A stretch of 64,000 bases of DNA from Ganoderma boninense (Eukaryota; Basidiomycota; Agaricomycetes; Polyporales; Polyporaceae), in assembly GCA_002900995.3 (NCBI GenBank), contig CM035312.1:1612001-1676000 (forward strand). The letters are read 5' to 3'. The notes below the pieces were generated by a model that worked only from the letters and a program-made list of their open reading frames with translations, was not told where the DNA came from and ran no database searches. How positions within the stretch are numbered: position 1 is the stretch's first letter; each line of letters begins with the position of its first letter. Shown here one piece after another: positions 38,510-50,694 of this stretch. Made by a program: the position numbers and the translations under genes.

Positions 38510-41500
38510 TTACTGGGCGAAGGAAGTCGCGAGGAAGTCCTGGATCTGCTTCTTATGGATCGCCTTGCTACCAGTTGCAACGGAGCTCGTGGGTTTGCGG
38601 CCAGCGTAAAGCGGGTACTTGCCCTTGTGGTGCTCGGTCTCGTTGGCGGCAGTCAAGATGCGAGGGCCGACGTAGGTCCAAGCACCGTTGTTAAGCGGTT
38701 CCTCCTGACACCATAGGATGTCTGCGTTGGGGTACTTGTCGAGGTGAGGAGTGAGCTGGAAAAGAAGTAGTCAGTATAGTGTACGTTAGCGAGTTCTAGC
38801 AAAGAAGAGCTTACGAGATCGTAGGGGAACGGCGAGATCTGCTCGAGACGGCTAATAGCGACATCGTTGTAGCCCTTCTCCTCGCGCTCCTGCAGGAGCG
38901 TGTGGTACACCTGACCGGTACACAAGATGTGGCGGCGGACGTTTTCAGGCGCGACCATCTGCTCTGGGTGGGGCTCGGGGATGTAGCGCTGGAAGTTGGT
39001 GTCGCCAACCATCTCAGAGAGGTCGGAGCGTGCCTTGGGGTGACGGAGAAGGGACTTCGAGAAGAACACGACGAGCGGCTTGCGGTAGTCGCGGTGGATC
39101 TGGCGACGGAGGACATGGAAATAGTTGGCAGGTGTCCTGAACGCGGATGTCAGTAAGCACGTTCGTGAGAACAACTACTGAGACGACATACGTAGGGTAG
39201 ACGATCTGCATGTTGCAGTCCTGGTGCTGACGCTCGATCTTCTCCGGCGAGGGGAAGATATGCGGATGGTCGTCGCACAGCTGGAGGAACCGCTCAATAC
39301 GGCCACTCGAGTGCTCCGGTCCCTGGCCGTCGAAGCCGTGAGGCATGCTCATGACGAGACCCGTACGCTGGAGCCATTTCCGCTCGCCCGAGGCGAGGAA
39401 CTGGTCAATGATGCACTGCGCGTTGTTCGCGAAGTCGCCAAACTGCGCCTCCCAGATCGTAAGGGCGTCGGGGGAGACGAGCGAGTAACCAAGTTCGAAG
39501 CCGAGCGCACCGAACTCGGACAGCGACGAGTTGCACACAACGAAGCGTGCCTGGTTCGAGCCGAGATCGTTGAGCGGCACGTACTGCTGTTCGTTCGCCT
39601 GGTCGTGGATGACGGCATGGCGCTGCGAGAAGGTACCACGTTCGACGTCCTGACCTGACAGTCGCACGTGGATCTTCTCCAGCGCGAGCGAGCCGAACGC
39701 AAGCGCCTCAGCGGTGGCCCAGTCGATGTTCTTGCCCTCCTCGACGGTCTTTCCGCGCGTAGTCAAAATACGTGCGAGGTTGCGGTGCGGGTTGAAGCCG
39801 TTCGGGGAGGAAGAGATGGTCTTGCCGATGTGCTTGAGCACCAACTCGTTCGAACCAGTGGAGCGCGTAGGAAGCGTCCTCTCCGCGAGCTCCTTCGGCG
39901 AGGGGAAGCCAGGCCAAGAAGCGGAGAGCCACTCCTTGCTGGAGGGAACATAGTCCTTCGCACCCGCTGCGGCAGTATCGAGCATGCCCCACACCCATTT
40001 CTTGTGGTCCTCGATGTCCTTCTCAGTGAAGGTGCCGCGACCGACGAGGAACTGCGTGTACTTCGTCAGGGTGGTGGGCTGCTTCTCGATAGCCTTATAC
40101 ATGCGAGGCTGCGTGAAGCTGGGCTGGTCGGTCTCGTTATGGCCATGGCGACGGTAACAGACGATGTCGATGACGACGTCCTTCTTCCACTTTGCACGCC
40201 AGTCAGCAGCGAGCTGGCAGACGAAGTTGACTGCCTCGACGTTGTCGCCGTTGACGTGGAAGATGGGAGCGTCGATCGCCTTCGCAATGTCGGAGGGGTA
40301 GGGCGTCGAACGGGAGAAGCGGGGGTCGGTCGTGAAACCGATCTGGTTGTTGACGATAAGGTGGATGGTGCCTCCAGTGCCGTAGTTGGGCAAGTTGTGG
40401 AAGCCCATCGTCTCGTACACAACACCCTGACCGGAGAAAGCCGCATCACCGTGAAGCAAGACACCCATAGCCGTGCTGTGCGCCTGCTCGTCTTGTTCGA
40501 AGTGCTGGAGCGCCCGAGTCTTGCCGAGCACGACGGGGTCCTCAGCTTCCAGGTGAGACGGGTTTGCGACGAGCGAGATCGCGACCTTCTTGCCAGAGGG
40601 CGTAGGGCGTACGTAGTTCGCGCCAAGGTGGTACTTAACATCACCGGCAGGGAAATCGTCATCCTCAGCAGTTCCCGCAAACTCGTTGAGAATGGCCTCG
40701 AGAGGTTTCCGGATGACGTTCGCGAGAACGTTCAGACGACCACGGTGAGGCATACCGATGGTAACGTGCTTGACACCGTGCTCGACGGAGCGGTCGATAA
40801 GTGCCTTCATACCGGGGATGAGGGACTCGCATCCCTCCAGGCCGAAACGCTTCTCGTTAGGGTACTTGCTCGCGATATACCGCTCGAACGAATCGGACCA
40901 GATGAGACGGTCCAAGACCATACGCTTCTCCTCAACGGTGTAGTTCCACGGCTTAGGGATCTCGACGCGCTCTCTGATCCAGTCGCACTGCTCTTTATCG
41001 GGGATGTGGACGTACTGAATACCGACGGCACCACCTGACATGGGGTAAGACCGGTTTGGGGCGAGTTTAGTAGGGAAGAGCACTCACAGTAGATGCGCTT
41101 GCAAAGCTTTATGATCTCCCCCAGTTGCATCGTTTTCCGATCCTCCGTCGCGAAGTGGGGCAGGATACCAGGACCAAGGGTGATTTGCTTATCGAGGTCG
41201 CGCTCGGTAAAGCCATAGCGGCTGAGCTCGAGCTCAGGAGGGTGCGCAGGGTTCAGATCGGGGTCAAGAATACCGAGGGGGTCCAAGTCCGCAACGTGAT
41301 GACCGCGCACTTGGTAGGCGCGAACCAGGAGTTGCACCTGCAGCACCAATGAGGACGAACGAACTGCGGACGCGTCATAAATCGCTCACCTTCAAGTGGT
41401 CGTCCAGCTCCGCCCCACCACTGGCGTGCAAAGCCGGCGCGCCGTCGGTGGGCGCCGGGACAAGGTTAGGAGGGGGCTGGAATGCCTTGAAGCTGGGAAG

Positions 41501-41743
41501 ACCCTTGTCCATGCCAGCAAAGTATACATCCCACGACGCGTGCACAGACTTGGGATCCTGCCGCCAAAGCCTGTACATCTCCTCGACGTAGTATGTGTTC
41601 GTGCCGTTCGCGAAGGGGTCGTTAGTTGAAGGTGGCTGGGCCGTCGCGTAGGAGCGGGCGAGGCTCGCTACCTGAACGCCATAGCGGTAGCGGGACCCGT
41701 GCAGAGCCTGCACGACACGGGGAAGACGGGCGAGTCTATGCAT
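38510..41743 (-). CDS. KGD1: 2-oxoglutarate dehydrogenase E1 component, mitochondrial
   Basis: Thiamine-diphosphate-dependent decarboxylase of the TCA-cycle 2-oxoglutarate dehydrogenase complex, in the mitochondrial matrix. Five exons (41743-41390, 41337-41088, 41034-39192, 39136-38815, 38755-38510) sum to 3015 nt, giving 1004 residues, close to fungal relatives. The Arg-rich leader [19 protein letters not shown] is a mitochondrial presequence; the in-frame frame extends upstream but adds no better start. The E1 N-terminal motif [17 protein letters not shown], then [16 protein letters not shown], is followed by active-site blocks [46 protein letters not shown] and [15 protein letters not shown]. 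The C-terminal domain includes [31 protein letters not shown] and [14 protein letters not shown]. No anomalies. Confidence 0.98.
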
Positions 41744-42149
41744 GGCTAGGGGAGCCGCAAGGCGTCGCTCGTGGGGGTGAAAGAGAAGGAAGGTGGAGGG
41801 GGTGTGGAAGGCGGCGACGTGGACGAGTGGAAAGCTGATGACGAGCAACGTCCGCTTTTGGCTCGAGGTCATTCGGTGCTCTGCGCCGACGTGAGCACTT
41901 CGGACGACAGGCGCCTACCATCGTTGCCCCTGCAATCTCCTCCTCCTCATTTCCGTCCACCGCGAATCGCCGTTTATCCATTATCCTTCACACAGGGCCC
42001 ATCTGTCACTGTAATCGCACACGACGTGCATGGAATTCGCGATATGTCATAGGGCTACATTTCTAAGGATACAATAGCGTGTGGTCCATTAGTTCTGTGC
42101 AGCGCGACCAAACTCGGGGTGGAACCAGCCAGCCAATCCGCAACGTCGC
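41744..42149. other. KGD1 promoter / 3' flank of Kre9-like gene
   Basis: A 406-bp tandem gap. The KGD1 frame stays open upstream of the chosen Met to about 41872 but the sequence there is not conserved in character. Confidence 0.4.
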
Positions 42150-42942
42150 CTATAGAGCCATAGTGATGCCGATGAGGGTAGGCCAGAAGATGAACACGAA
42201 TCGGAACTTGAGCCGCTCCAGATCAACTGTCGGCCGCTTGCGGAGTCCTGCAGCCGCCGAGCCCGCCTTGGTTGGTGGCATCCTAGGGTCGTTCTCGAGG
42301 CTGGCGATTGGAGGAGCGAATCCTGACGCTTGACTGGGAGAGTATGCAATGGACTTGACACTCGTTGTAGTTGGAAGAGTGACAGTGAGTTTGGGCGAAA
42401 CGTATGCGATGGTGAATGTGCTCTCATTATGGGTGCCGATCGTGGGTCCGTCAAACGGAGGGATGGTGGACATGCCCGTGACAGTGAAGTCGGCCGTATA
42501 GGCGACATGATGGGGTTGTTCGCAAGTAAAGCGTAAGTAGCTGTTAACGAACGTTTGCTCATGACCTGGTGTCGCAAAAAGGGCATAGTCACGCACAAGT
42601 TTGTCCCGTTGTGCCTCCACGACGGAGAAATCCAGACGTCGGCCAAGCCAGCCTTGGGGTCCACTTCCTCTGCTAAATTTGTCACATATGACTGCATACA
42701 CATTCGGCCGTCAATCAGCAGGACAAATGCTTCGACGCCCGACGACGTACATAGTCCACGAAGAGATCGATTTTGCATGGACCCATCTCAGTGATCGAAG
42801 GCTTCTCCTCGTCATCGATCCAGCGGACAGTGGTTACACGACCAGCTCTCAGGATAGAGTGTGCAGTAGGAAATGTCGGAAAGAGACTCGCATAGACTGT
42901 TCGTGTCGCAAGAAAGGTGGCCGAAACCAGCCCGAGAAGCAT
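42150..42942 (-). CDS. Kre9/Knh1-like Ser-Thr-rich cell-surface protein
   Basis: Three exons (42942-42751, 42691-42597, 42540-42150) sum to 678 nt, giving 225 residues. A signal peptide (MLLGLVSATFLATRTVYA) is followed by the compact beta domain typical of the fungal GPI-anchored Ser-Thr-rich/Kre9 family: LRAGRVTTVRWIDDEEKP, MGPCKIDLFVDYSYV, NLAEEVDPKAGLADVWIS, and NGTNFYLRFTCEQPHH. The linker is Ser/Thr/Pro-rich, and the C-terminus has a short hydrophobic stretch (FRFVFIFWPTLIGITMAL) ending at the stop, consistent with membrane or GPI anchoring. The likely role is cell-wall glucan organisation. The second intron is read from a GTGCGT donor to a TAACAG acceptor, which restores YLRF. An extended open frame upstream lacks an ATG, supporting the start chosen. 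Confidence 0.8.
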
Positions 42943-44161
42943 CCTCAGATGACTTGCCCGCCGAGTGAACCTTTTCAACCACACTCAGCTCGCCTTAGAC
43001 ACCGTCGCAGCAGTGCAAGTAGGTCAGGTCCTCTAGAGTGTCGCCAGTCGCCAGTAGTCGTGCAGTGTGTCGCCACGAAGATGAAAGGTGGGTGGCCAGA
43101 TGTTGAGAACAAGTTGACTCGAATTGCTAGACGCTTCATCCGTTTGGGCCTTGTGGGCGCCAAATCGCCGTCCCTCTGTTGGCACATAAGCGCATAAGCC
43201 GCTGCCCTTGCACCTGCATCTTATACTTAACTGGATGCCATCCTGTCTCCATCGAGGGCTTTACACAGACCGTCGCGCCTTCCTATAATTTCAAGGACCT
43301 TTCTGTCACTCATACCTCACAGGCCTCCTTTCCGCCCTGGAATGCTGGATTGAGACCCGCGGAAACGCCGCGAAAAAGATGTGCAGTTAATTTCGTGAGC
43401 GAACGCCATTTTGCGAAGATGCATGCTTACCATCGTCAAGCTTGGCAGACACCGCTCGCACTGTGTCACTGGCTGCACATCGGCTTGGCCTAACCTACCA
43501 TCCTATCAGACTCAGGCTTAGCCATAAACATTGGACAACATCCTCTACCGCCCTGGTCGACGTCCTTGGTAAATGGAGCATCACATGGGAGGATGTGCCA
43601 AACTGGCTCCCAACAGCCCCATTGGCATCTCCACCTCGAGACTCAAACGCAGCTCCGGAGGGACCTGTCCAGGGGGAAGACCTCGACGGCCAACCGCCAC
43701 TTGCACCCGCACCCCCCGTGTAACCCCCGCCCGACTCTAAGGAAAGTTCACTACAGCCCCAACCACATCCGCACCTTCCAGCCACGGCACCCCGGGAGCA
43801 GCGATTCCCGCTCTGGAAGCCTCGCGCGGTCCGGTGACCCTCGTCCCAAGATAACACGCCCAAGCAAGGCTCCACGACAGACCTGGCGCCCGTCCGGGTC
43901 GAAGTCCTCCACGCCTCACGCACACGGCGTGTGTGATTGCACGCAGCGCCTCCCCCCTCCAACCCCTCCCATTCGCCGCACCACATTGAAGTCGAACTCG
44001 TATTCCGGGCACCCGCGCCATCTTAGTCAGTGAGCCGGCACCAGTACCAGTATACCAAAGTCCGGCTCGAGCGCCACCGTGACCGTTCAGCGACCGAGGG
44101 CTCGAAGTGCTGCAGGCGAACACGAGACCTGACTGACTTTCTTCACGCCTCTCTCTCCACC
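42943..44161. other. Divergent intergenic region, no gene recognised
   Basis: Between the Kre9-like gene (-) and the Atg27-like gene (+). Pro/His-rich frames in 43490-44030 on both strands have no family resemblance and are likely compositional. The right end holds the promoter of the Atg27-like gene. Confidence 0.45.
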
Positions 44162-45648
44162 ATGTATCGCCTACTCCTCGAGCTCGCCTTCGGGCTCCTC
44201 GCGCTCGCCGTGCTCGGGATATCAGCCTCTGCAGACCCGCCTGCGCATGTGTGGCTCGGCAGCCTCGCAAAGCAGTGCAGCTTCAAGCTTGGGCGGACGA
44301 CTTACAACCTGTGCCCGATCGTGGAGGGGAACGAGGACGGCTGGGCCGTCGAGTTTGAGAGGGAAACGCCGCCCACTGTCACGAAGACGGCGTACAGGAT
44401 CGATCTGCAGAAGCCACTCCAGAGGGATGCAAATGTGCCGGGGGAGGAGCAGGTCAGTTGGTCCTGTCTGGTCTTGTCTGGTTTCCTGGTCCTGGAACCT
44501 GGACTTGGTAAGCTGGGCGCGCCGCGCGCGATCGTCGCAGCAAACCTTGGTCCCCTGTTGTCTTTCGTTTTGTCAGAAATGGGGGGAAAGCAGTGAATCT
44601 TTAGAGCCGCAGCGAGGCCGGGGTACGGCATTCGAGAATATCCGCTCATTAGGCACTTTGCCTTCGCAGTGTCCGGGCGGGACATGGATATGCCAAACCA
44701 GTACGTGTCCCAGCCTTTCCGCTCTCGCCTAATGCTCACATCCGACCGACAGTATCGAACCGCCGACCACGGCATGACAGCGAAGAACCGCGGGTGCTTC
44801 AGGTCGTGCCCGTTGCCGGCGCAATGCACCTGCCCAACGTGACCCACTACCGTCCTGGGGTGAACGCAACCGCGCAACTTACGCCTGTACGAGAGGGCTC
44901 GAAGAGTGAGCATACCGGGAACGTGCCACCCATCGCGGTAGAACTGATTGCAGCACGGCTTCGAGCAGCGTCGGTCCTGCATGTCCGCTTGCACGGCGGA
45001 CACTACCAGTACGGGCCGCAGAGGGCCGACTTCCATTTCCTGTGCGACCCAAACAGCGACGAGGTATGGGCCTTCTCCCGTCGCTGATCTGCACGGCGGA
45101 TGTGTTTGTGTGCTGAGCTTCTCCCGCACGCACAGCCCTCGTCCCCGACGTACGCCTGGTCGCGGAACGGGACACACACCTTCCGATGGCGCACCAAGCA
45201 CGCCTGCGGCTCACAACGCGCAGTCCCCCCCGCGGATAAAGCCCCTTCAGGCGGGGTCGGGGACGAGGATGAAGACACGCCCCCCATGGACGACGACGAC
45301 TCCGAGCTCCGGAACGGACACCCGTTCTCCGGCAGTATCGCACGCACGCGCATGATCCTGCTTCTCTCGTCGTGCACCGCGATCGCCGCGCTTGCGTACC
45401 TCGCGTGGCGGCCGCCAGCACGCATGCGGCAGTACGCGTCGCGGTTCGTGAAGGCGCATCCGAGGCTAGCACGATCCCGCGTGGGAGAGCGTGTCCTGGT
45501 GCGGTGGGCGTACGAAGACCTGGAGATGGCGGAGGCGGTGTACGCCCCCGAGGAGGAGGATACGATGGTCAACGGGGGCATGGGCGAGGGGATTCCATTG
45601 AAGCCGTCGCCGAGGAAGGGGTTGTGGGCGAGTTATGGTGCGACATAG
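44162..45648 (+). CDS. ATG27: Atg27-like type I membrane protein (mannose-6-phosphate-receptor-homology fold)
   Basis: Atg27 cycles between Golgi, endosome and vacuole and supports Atg9 vesicle supply in autophagy. Four exons (44162-44452, 44670-44700, 44753-45063, 45136-45648) sum to 1146 nt, giving 381 residues. A signal peptide (MYRLLLELAFGLLALAVLG) is followed by a lumenal MRH-like domain with paired cysteines: LAKQCSFKLGRTTYNLCP, CPGGTWICQT, and ADFHFLCDPNSDE with a final TKHACGS. There is an acidic linker (DEDEDTPPMDDDDSE), one transmembrane helix (MILLLSSCTAIAALAYLAW at about residues 285-305), and a cytosolic tail with an aromatic end (WASYGAT). The family is a divergent one; a generic MRH-domain cargo receptor is the alternative. 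Convergent with ATG12. Confidence 0.78.
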
Positions 45649-46036
45649 AGATGTTCAGCTAGGTGTCGCCGTAGATGGAGAGGATTGGTTGGAGATTCGT
45701 CGCCGCCTGTGTATTGGATATCATATCGTCCGCTGTAGATGCCAGCCGTGTTACCAGTCAGATATGCCTCGCTGTAGTGTTCTCGGATACCCGTTGTATG
45801 CATAGTGACAAGGCACCATAGAAGAAAGCGCCTCATGGTCGTCATCGGGGTGCTCGGAATCTGTGAAGACAGGCCACGGAAGTTGTTCCCACTGTGGGAT
45901 GCACAAGCGGCAAAGCGATGCGAGACACAGATAATGCCCGATTGACGGATGAACTTGGAAAACATACTGGATGCGGCAGTACAGTACAGATACTGAGAAC
46001 CGAACCGGGGGAAGCAGACGAGGAGAACGGCTATGA
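45649..46036. other. Convergent 3' gap between ATG27-like and ATG12
   Basis: About 390 bp, presumably 3' UTRs. The minus-strand ORF covering it is read-through of ATG12 sequence past a spliced junction. Confidence 0.5.
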
Positions 46037-46796
46037 TTAACCCCAGGCTGCAGTTGTGCTGAAGCAAGAGGAATGTTAGCGAACCGAGTAAAGCGGGAAA
46101 GCAAATGTCCATGCCTGTAGTTGACTATTAGATGGCCCTCAGTCGAGAACGACTGGTTGAAAGGTTCGTTGAGGTTGTGACATCGATTTGAGCGGTTACT
46201 CGCATGTGTCGTACGTACCTTGAACAAGTTTGCAACGGTGTCGTCGGGTGCTGGCGAAAAGGCGAGGTTGATGTATGTGAACTGGAACGTAGGGGAGGGG
46301 TGAGAAACTTGCCAATGTAAGGGCAACATGCAGAACGATAGCTTGACGTAGTCCAGGATGCAAAGAAAATGAAACGCACGAGAGGGTCTCCTTGTTTCCA
46401 CCCAAGTTCTTTTCTCAAGAATTGGATGACGGCCTGGAAGCGGTTGGAGGCGGTAATCTTGTAGAAATTCTGCTTCATTATCGGCGCATTGCCGACTGCC
46501 TTGAATCGCACGACGACTATCGCGCCGCCAGATGAGGGGACGGCGGAGGATGGGATAAGAATGCGGTAGACGAGATGGAATCGCGGGGTGTACAGACGAG
46601 GATTGAGGAGTAGACGTGTTAGAATGCACGATGCTCATGAGGAGAAGGGAGCTGGGGGCGGACCTTTGCTGGCATCCTTCTTCTTGTACGAGTCAAGCGC
46701 CTCCTGGGCCTCCTGCATGATGTTACCGCCGTCGAGAGAGGTCCATGCTGAGGGGAGTGTGCGAGTGTTAGGCTCAGGGCTACCCGGCAGGGCCAT
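46037..46796 (-). CDS. ATG12: Autophagy ubiquitin-like modifier Atg12
   Basis: Conjugated through its C-terminal Gly to Atg5; the conjugate acts as E3 for Atg8 lipidation at the phagophore. Five exons (46796-46664, 46516-46380, 46281-46219, 46152-46115, 46058-46037) sum to 393 nt, giving 130 residues. After an unstructured start and [12 protein letters not shown] comes the ubiquitin fold: [62 protein letters not shown] and the end STTAAWG, so the required terminal Trp-Gly is present. The final intron has a GC donor (AG|GCATGG) and a TTCAG acceptor; no GT site gives the conserved end. Convergent with the Atg27-like gene. Confidence 0.95.
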
Positions 46797-47957
46797 GGCC
46801 GCAATCACGGTCTGCAGCGCTCGCCCTGTCCAGCGTGACGGCGCCTATGCACGAGTTGATTAGGGACGGAGCGGGCCGGCTCGAATGGCCGAATCAGAAC
46901 CGAATCTGGTGCAGTGGTTCGATCTGCAAATGCCATGCCCCGGCTGTGCCCAACGACGCCCTTGCGCTGCCTCGCGCGGTCTCGCCTTCAGTACTTCAGT
47001 CTCCGTTGACACCTCCGACCTCTTCTCTTTCTTGCTCTCCAAACACACCTCTCTTGAAAGTCTTAATGCAGCCATCTCTCCACCTCTGATTGTCCTGTTC
47101 ACCGTCTCTCAAACGCCAGCATTGACGAGCCCCACTCGGGCCTCGGCATATCAGTAAAAAATCAGTCTCACCCTTGCGTTGCGGCCGAGCATTCGTTACC
47201 ATCCGCAGCCACACTAGAAGAGGCAGCTGCACTCGGATCCTCGCATCCCCCGTCTTCCCGAGCCCCGGAGTCAGGCAGTGCACCCTCAGAACGATACGTA
47301 ACCAGACGTAACCGTCGTCCTCGAGGCTCAAACATTCAACAGCATCAGCGCTATTGGTCCGCATTAGCAAAGATTAGCAAATACTGCAGGTGCTCCTAGT
47401 CCCGTTTCTGCTTGGACTTTATCATCGCACGACGTTCGTGCACCTCCATGCGCCTCGCGGACCCAATTTCGCGGGCCTGGGAGCGCAAATGGCCTTCCAA
47501 TGCGGCGATGTCTGCGCCGGTCTGTCCTGTAAGCACACATTGGCTTCTGTGGCTGACCTCCGCTTCGCATTCCCAAAAATAAACTAGTCTACCAGGGCAG
47601 TTGTGCCTTCATCACCACCCAACGACGAAGATCTCCCCGCCCAGATCCATTGACAGCGCAAAGGAATCGCGGTGGATCACGTCTACTGACTTATCACCGC
47701 CCCATCGCGAACCGACGAAGCCCGGCACCGCATTGCCAATGTGGATCCCACCGTTTCGACCCGCGTGTACTTAGAGTAAATAGGTGGTCGCCCACCTGAT
47801 AAGGGCCGTCGTCAGCGACCCGGGATCTCTTCCTACCCCACAATAAAAACAAAGGCAACGCGCGCACGCGTCACGCTCATTCTCCCTCCACCCCCCTTGA
47901 GTCCTCCCTCCGGCTCCTCCAGTTGAGTTGGTCGATGACTGGTACCTGGTCTTGGCG
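46797..47957. other. Divergent intergenic region
   Basis: Between ATG12 (-) and the DUF6533 gene (+). Short ORFs only, none with a motif. The 5' ends of both neighbours need promoters here. Confidence 0.45.
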
Positions 47958-49876
47958 ATGCCCGCCGCTACTGCCCTCGATCTCGCATTGAGCCAGCCTC
48001 TCATCACGCTCATCACCCATGGAGCTGCCGTCAAGTACGTGTGGGGACGTGTCCACCTTAGCGCGGGAATACTTGTTGCTAACACGTTTGTTCCAACAGG
48101 CTTTTAACTCGTCCGTATCCGCCGAACCCTTCGGCGTTCGCAGACATCCTAACACACCCCTATGCACGTTTAGTTATTGGGTTTACCGCCCTCCTGTACG
48201 ACCACGCGGCCACTGTACGTCCAGTCTGCGGTATGCGTTCTGCCGCCCTCATCTGACATGAGCCCCCATCCGTCTTCTGCAGCTTCCCGATGAGGTATGC
48301 CAGACAGCTGCCTGTTCGCGGATGCTGTATACTCAACGTTGCGACAGATTACTTTGATATGGCGAGGCAAGAAAGGCGTCGTCCCGACCATCTTCCTTAT
48401 GGTGCGCGATCGTTGACTCGCTGCGGTGGCCCCGGGAGTTAACCAACGCTACAGAACCGCTATATTGTGTAAGTCGCCGAAAATTTGCGTCGGTGAATGG
48501 CGTTGCCGACGGTGTCTTTGCAGCCCCGTCATCCTTGCTTTGGATATCTATGGTGCGTAGCTTGCCACCTCGCGTGTTCGTATCTGCTCACTCTCCGACA
48601 GAGGCGTTCGGCGACGCCGCCGCATCCATCATGGTGACTAACAAATATCCTCTGCTGGAGGCAACATATTCTGAAACCCGAATAGTTCTGCAAGGCCTGG
48701 ACAATAATTCAAGCGTACTTGACCATCTTATCGTACATCTCTATCCACGGTATGTCTACCTTGTCTTCGCATGGCCACCGTTTGGAGTTTTAATAGCTTG
48801 CGCCGCATGCTGCCTCACGCTCTAGCCATCGTCGCGTGGCGGGTGTATGCCATTTACAACGCTCAGCGCTGGGTGACAAGACTACTGTGGATCGCAGGTT
48901 CTCTCAACTTCGTTGTGGCGGTAGGCATCAGCACAGCGTCGTTGATCCCCACCATCGGTGCGTATCTCTCGTTTACGCCGCAAGGTCTCACGTCTGACGT
49001 CTACCACCACAGCGAAACTTCATCCATTTCACCATGCTTGTGTCGGGACTGTACGTAGTGATTGCAATGCTCGAGTTTAATCACTTGACCAAACTTCCCG
49101 CTGCAGGTCCCTAACTACATCTGGGCAGTCTGGCTTCCAAGGTATGCTGATCTTTGGAGATTTGTACAGAACGCATGATTGATTGGCATCAATATTGAAC
49201 CAGCATCATTTTCGAGACTCTTCTTTTTGGGCTCACCATCAAAGCCATGTTCCATGAAGGACAGCGTCACTCTCTGACTTCACTGTCTCTGCTTGTCTAC
49301 CGTGACGGTGAGTAGTGGGGATCTCGACCTCCGGCCGTTCATTGATCACCAAACCTTCTTTTTTCACGTAGGAATGCTGTACTTCGTTGCTGTAACATGT
49401 GCGTGCCCGCTCATCTCGCTTCAGTCTCCGCAACCAACACGTCCTTCCGCAGTCTGCTCTCTCTTCTCCCTCATGGTCTGGGCCCTCGCCGGGCCCGACC
49501 TCCTAGGTCTCGCACGATAGTATGCATCTTCGTCCTCCTTCGCACCCCCCTCGCTCACCCACCCTCCCCTGCTGCTAGCTTCGCACTCGCCATGGTGAAC
49601 ATCGCCGGCGCACGACTGGTCCTCAACCTCAAGGCGTACGCCGCGGCGCGTTCCGGCGACCCCGACCTCGAGTGGGACGAGCCCACCACCAAACCCCCGC
49701 TCACGTCCGCGCATGCGCCCTCCATGTCCCTCAGCGCGGCGCTGGCCGCCCCGCCCCCCACGATGATCGCCATGCACACGGTGGACAGCCGATATAGCAG
49801 CCCGCCGGATTCGCTCGACCTCGAGATGTACACGATCGAGCGGGACTACCAGCAGTTGGGCACACGACTGCGGTAG
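47958..49876 (+). CDS. DUF6533-family integral membrane protein, second copy
   Basis: Same basidiomycete family as the gene at 2647-4716. Early exons: 47958-48034, 48100-48214, 48283-48294 (12 nt), 48348-48401, 48455-48468 (14 nt), 48524-48552, then from 48602. Joined they read ARLVIGFTALLYDHAAT, LPDE, ITLIWRGKKGVVPTIFLM, NRYIVPVILALDIYEAFGD. Further exons give WTIIQAYLTILSYISIHA, IVAWRVYAIYNAQRWVTR, VPNYIWAVWLPSIIFETLL and SLLVYRDGMLYFVAVT. The terminal part contains FALAMVNIAGARLVLNLK and a Pro-rich cytosolic tail ending YQQLGTRLR. The junction between AVT and the last exon (49400-49520) is uncertain. About seven hydrophobic segments suggest a receptor-like fold, but no ligand or partner is known to me. 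Confidence 0.88.
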
Positions 49877-49903
49877 GCGTGTTTGTTTGTTGGAGGCAGA
49901 GTA

Positions 49904-49925
49904 GCGAGTGCGAGTGCGAGTGCGA
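49904..49925 (+). repeat. Hexanucleotide microsatellite (GCGAGT)n
   Basis: About 3.7 tandem copies of GCGAGT immediately downstream of the DUF6533 stop, in the 3' UTR. Confidence 0.8.
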
Positions 49926-50694
49926 CTGTGAGTTATCAACTATAGAGAAAAGGAGAGCAGACTCGGACATCTTGTACGATACGGCTTCTGTTCATTAGTG
50001 TATCCTTAGGTTATTGAGTTCCCTCTTGGGTTTTCACTGATGGTTTGTTGGATCTGAGTCGCGTTACTCGTGTCAGTAGGGATTCCAAAGGCATTGTAAG
50101 TAGCTGTAACCTCACCCAGGGAGACTCGGAGAACGGTCCAGGCGTGACCCGGTAGCGGCCGCTACATAGTGACCTGAGAAGAACGCGATTTCTAGTGATG
50201 TCTTCTGCAATTTCAAACAGTTGTCAAGCAGCCCTCGAACTTAAAGTTAAAGTAGTTCAGCTCTGAGGTCCGTCTCGTCCTCCCCTGGCTGCATCTGAGG
50301 TATAGTGCATCTCTCCTCGTCGATTGACTGAACGCTAACTCGGCGGTACAGAATATTAAGCGGTACACGGACGACGGCCCGGTCGCGTCGCGGTGTACGC
50401 GTACAGCACGCAGATCTGCAGGAGAGTGTACCACCGTTTCTGCACGGTGAACGAGATGCCCGCGTCTCATGTAACGATGCCGACGCGAACCTGCGTTGGG
50501 ACCACGGAGCGTAAGTAGGCGAGGCAGCCGCCGGCGGTGCCCCATTGGCGCGGGCAGCCGTGACCTGAGGATGTGACCGTACGCGTCCGTGATCCGGCCC
50601 AGTGCCTTTGTGGCAGCCCGCCGCGGCGTTGCACGACGAGTCGGACCCTTATCTTGTCCTCCCCTCTCCGCATCCTCCGAACCCGTCTCTGCCG
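49926..50694. other. Intergenic, no gene recognised
   Basis: 3' flank of the DUF6533 gene and promoter of the next gene. Minus-strand frames around 50213-50766 are the complement of GC-rich sequence and lack motifs. Confidence 0.45.

Noticed and set aside
39668..41038. 456-residue plus-strand ORF
   Set aside because: It is the antisense of the large KGD1 exon; high GC third positions create long antisense frames.
43495..44033. Overlapping Pro/His- and Gly/Arg-rich ORFs on both strands
   Set aside because: Mirror-image composition of a C-rich strand, no motifs, no supporting splice structure.
45751..46638. 295-residue minus ORF looking like a membrane protein
   Set aside because: It runs through ATG12 introns and past the spliced stop in a different phase; the real exons belong to ATG12.
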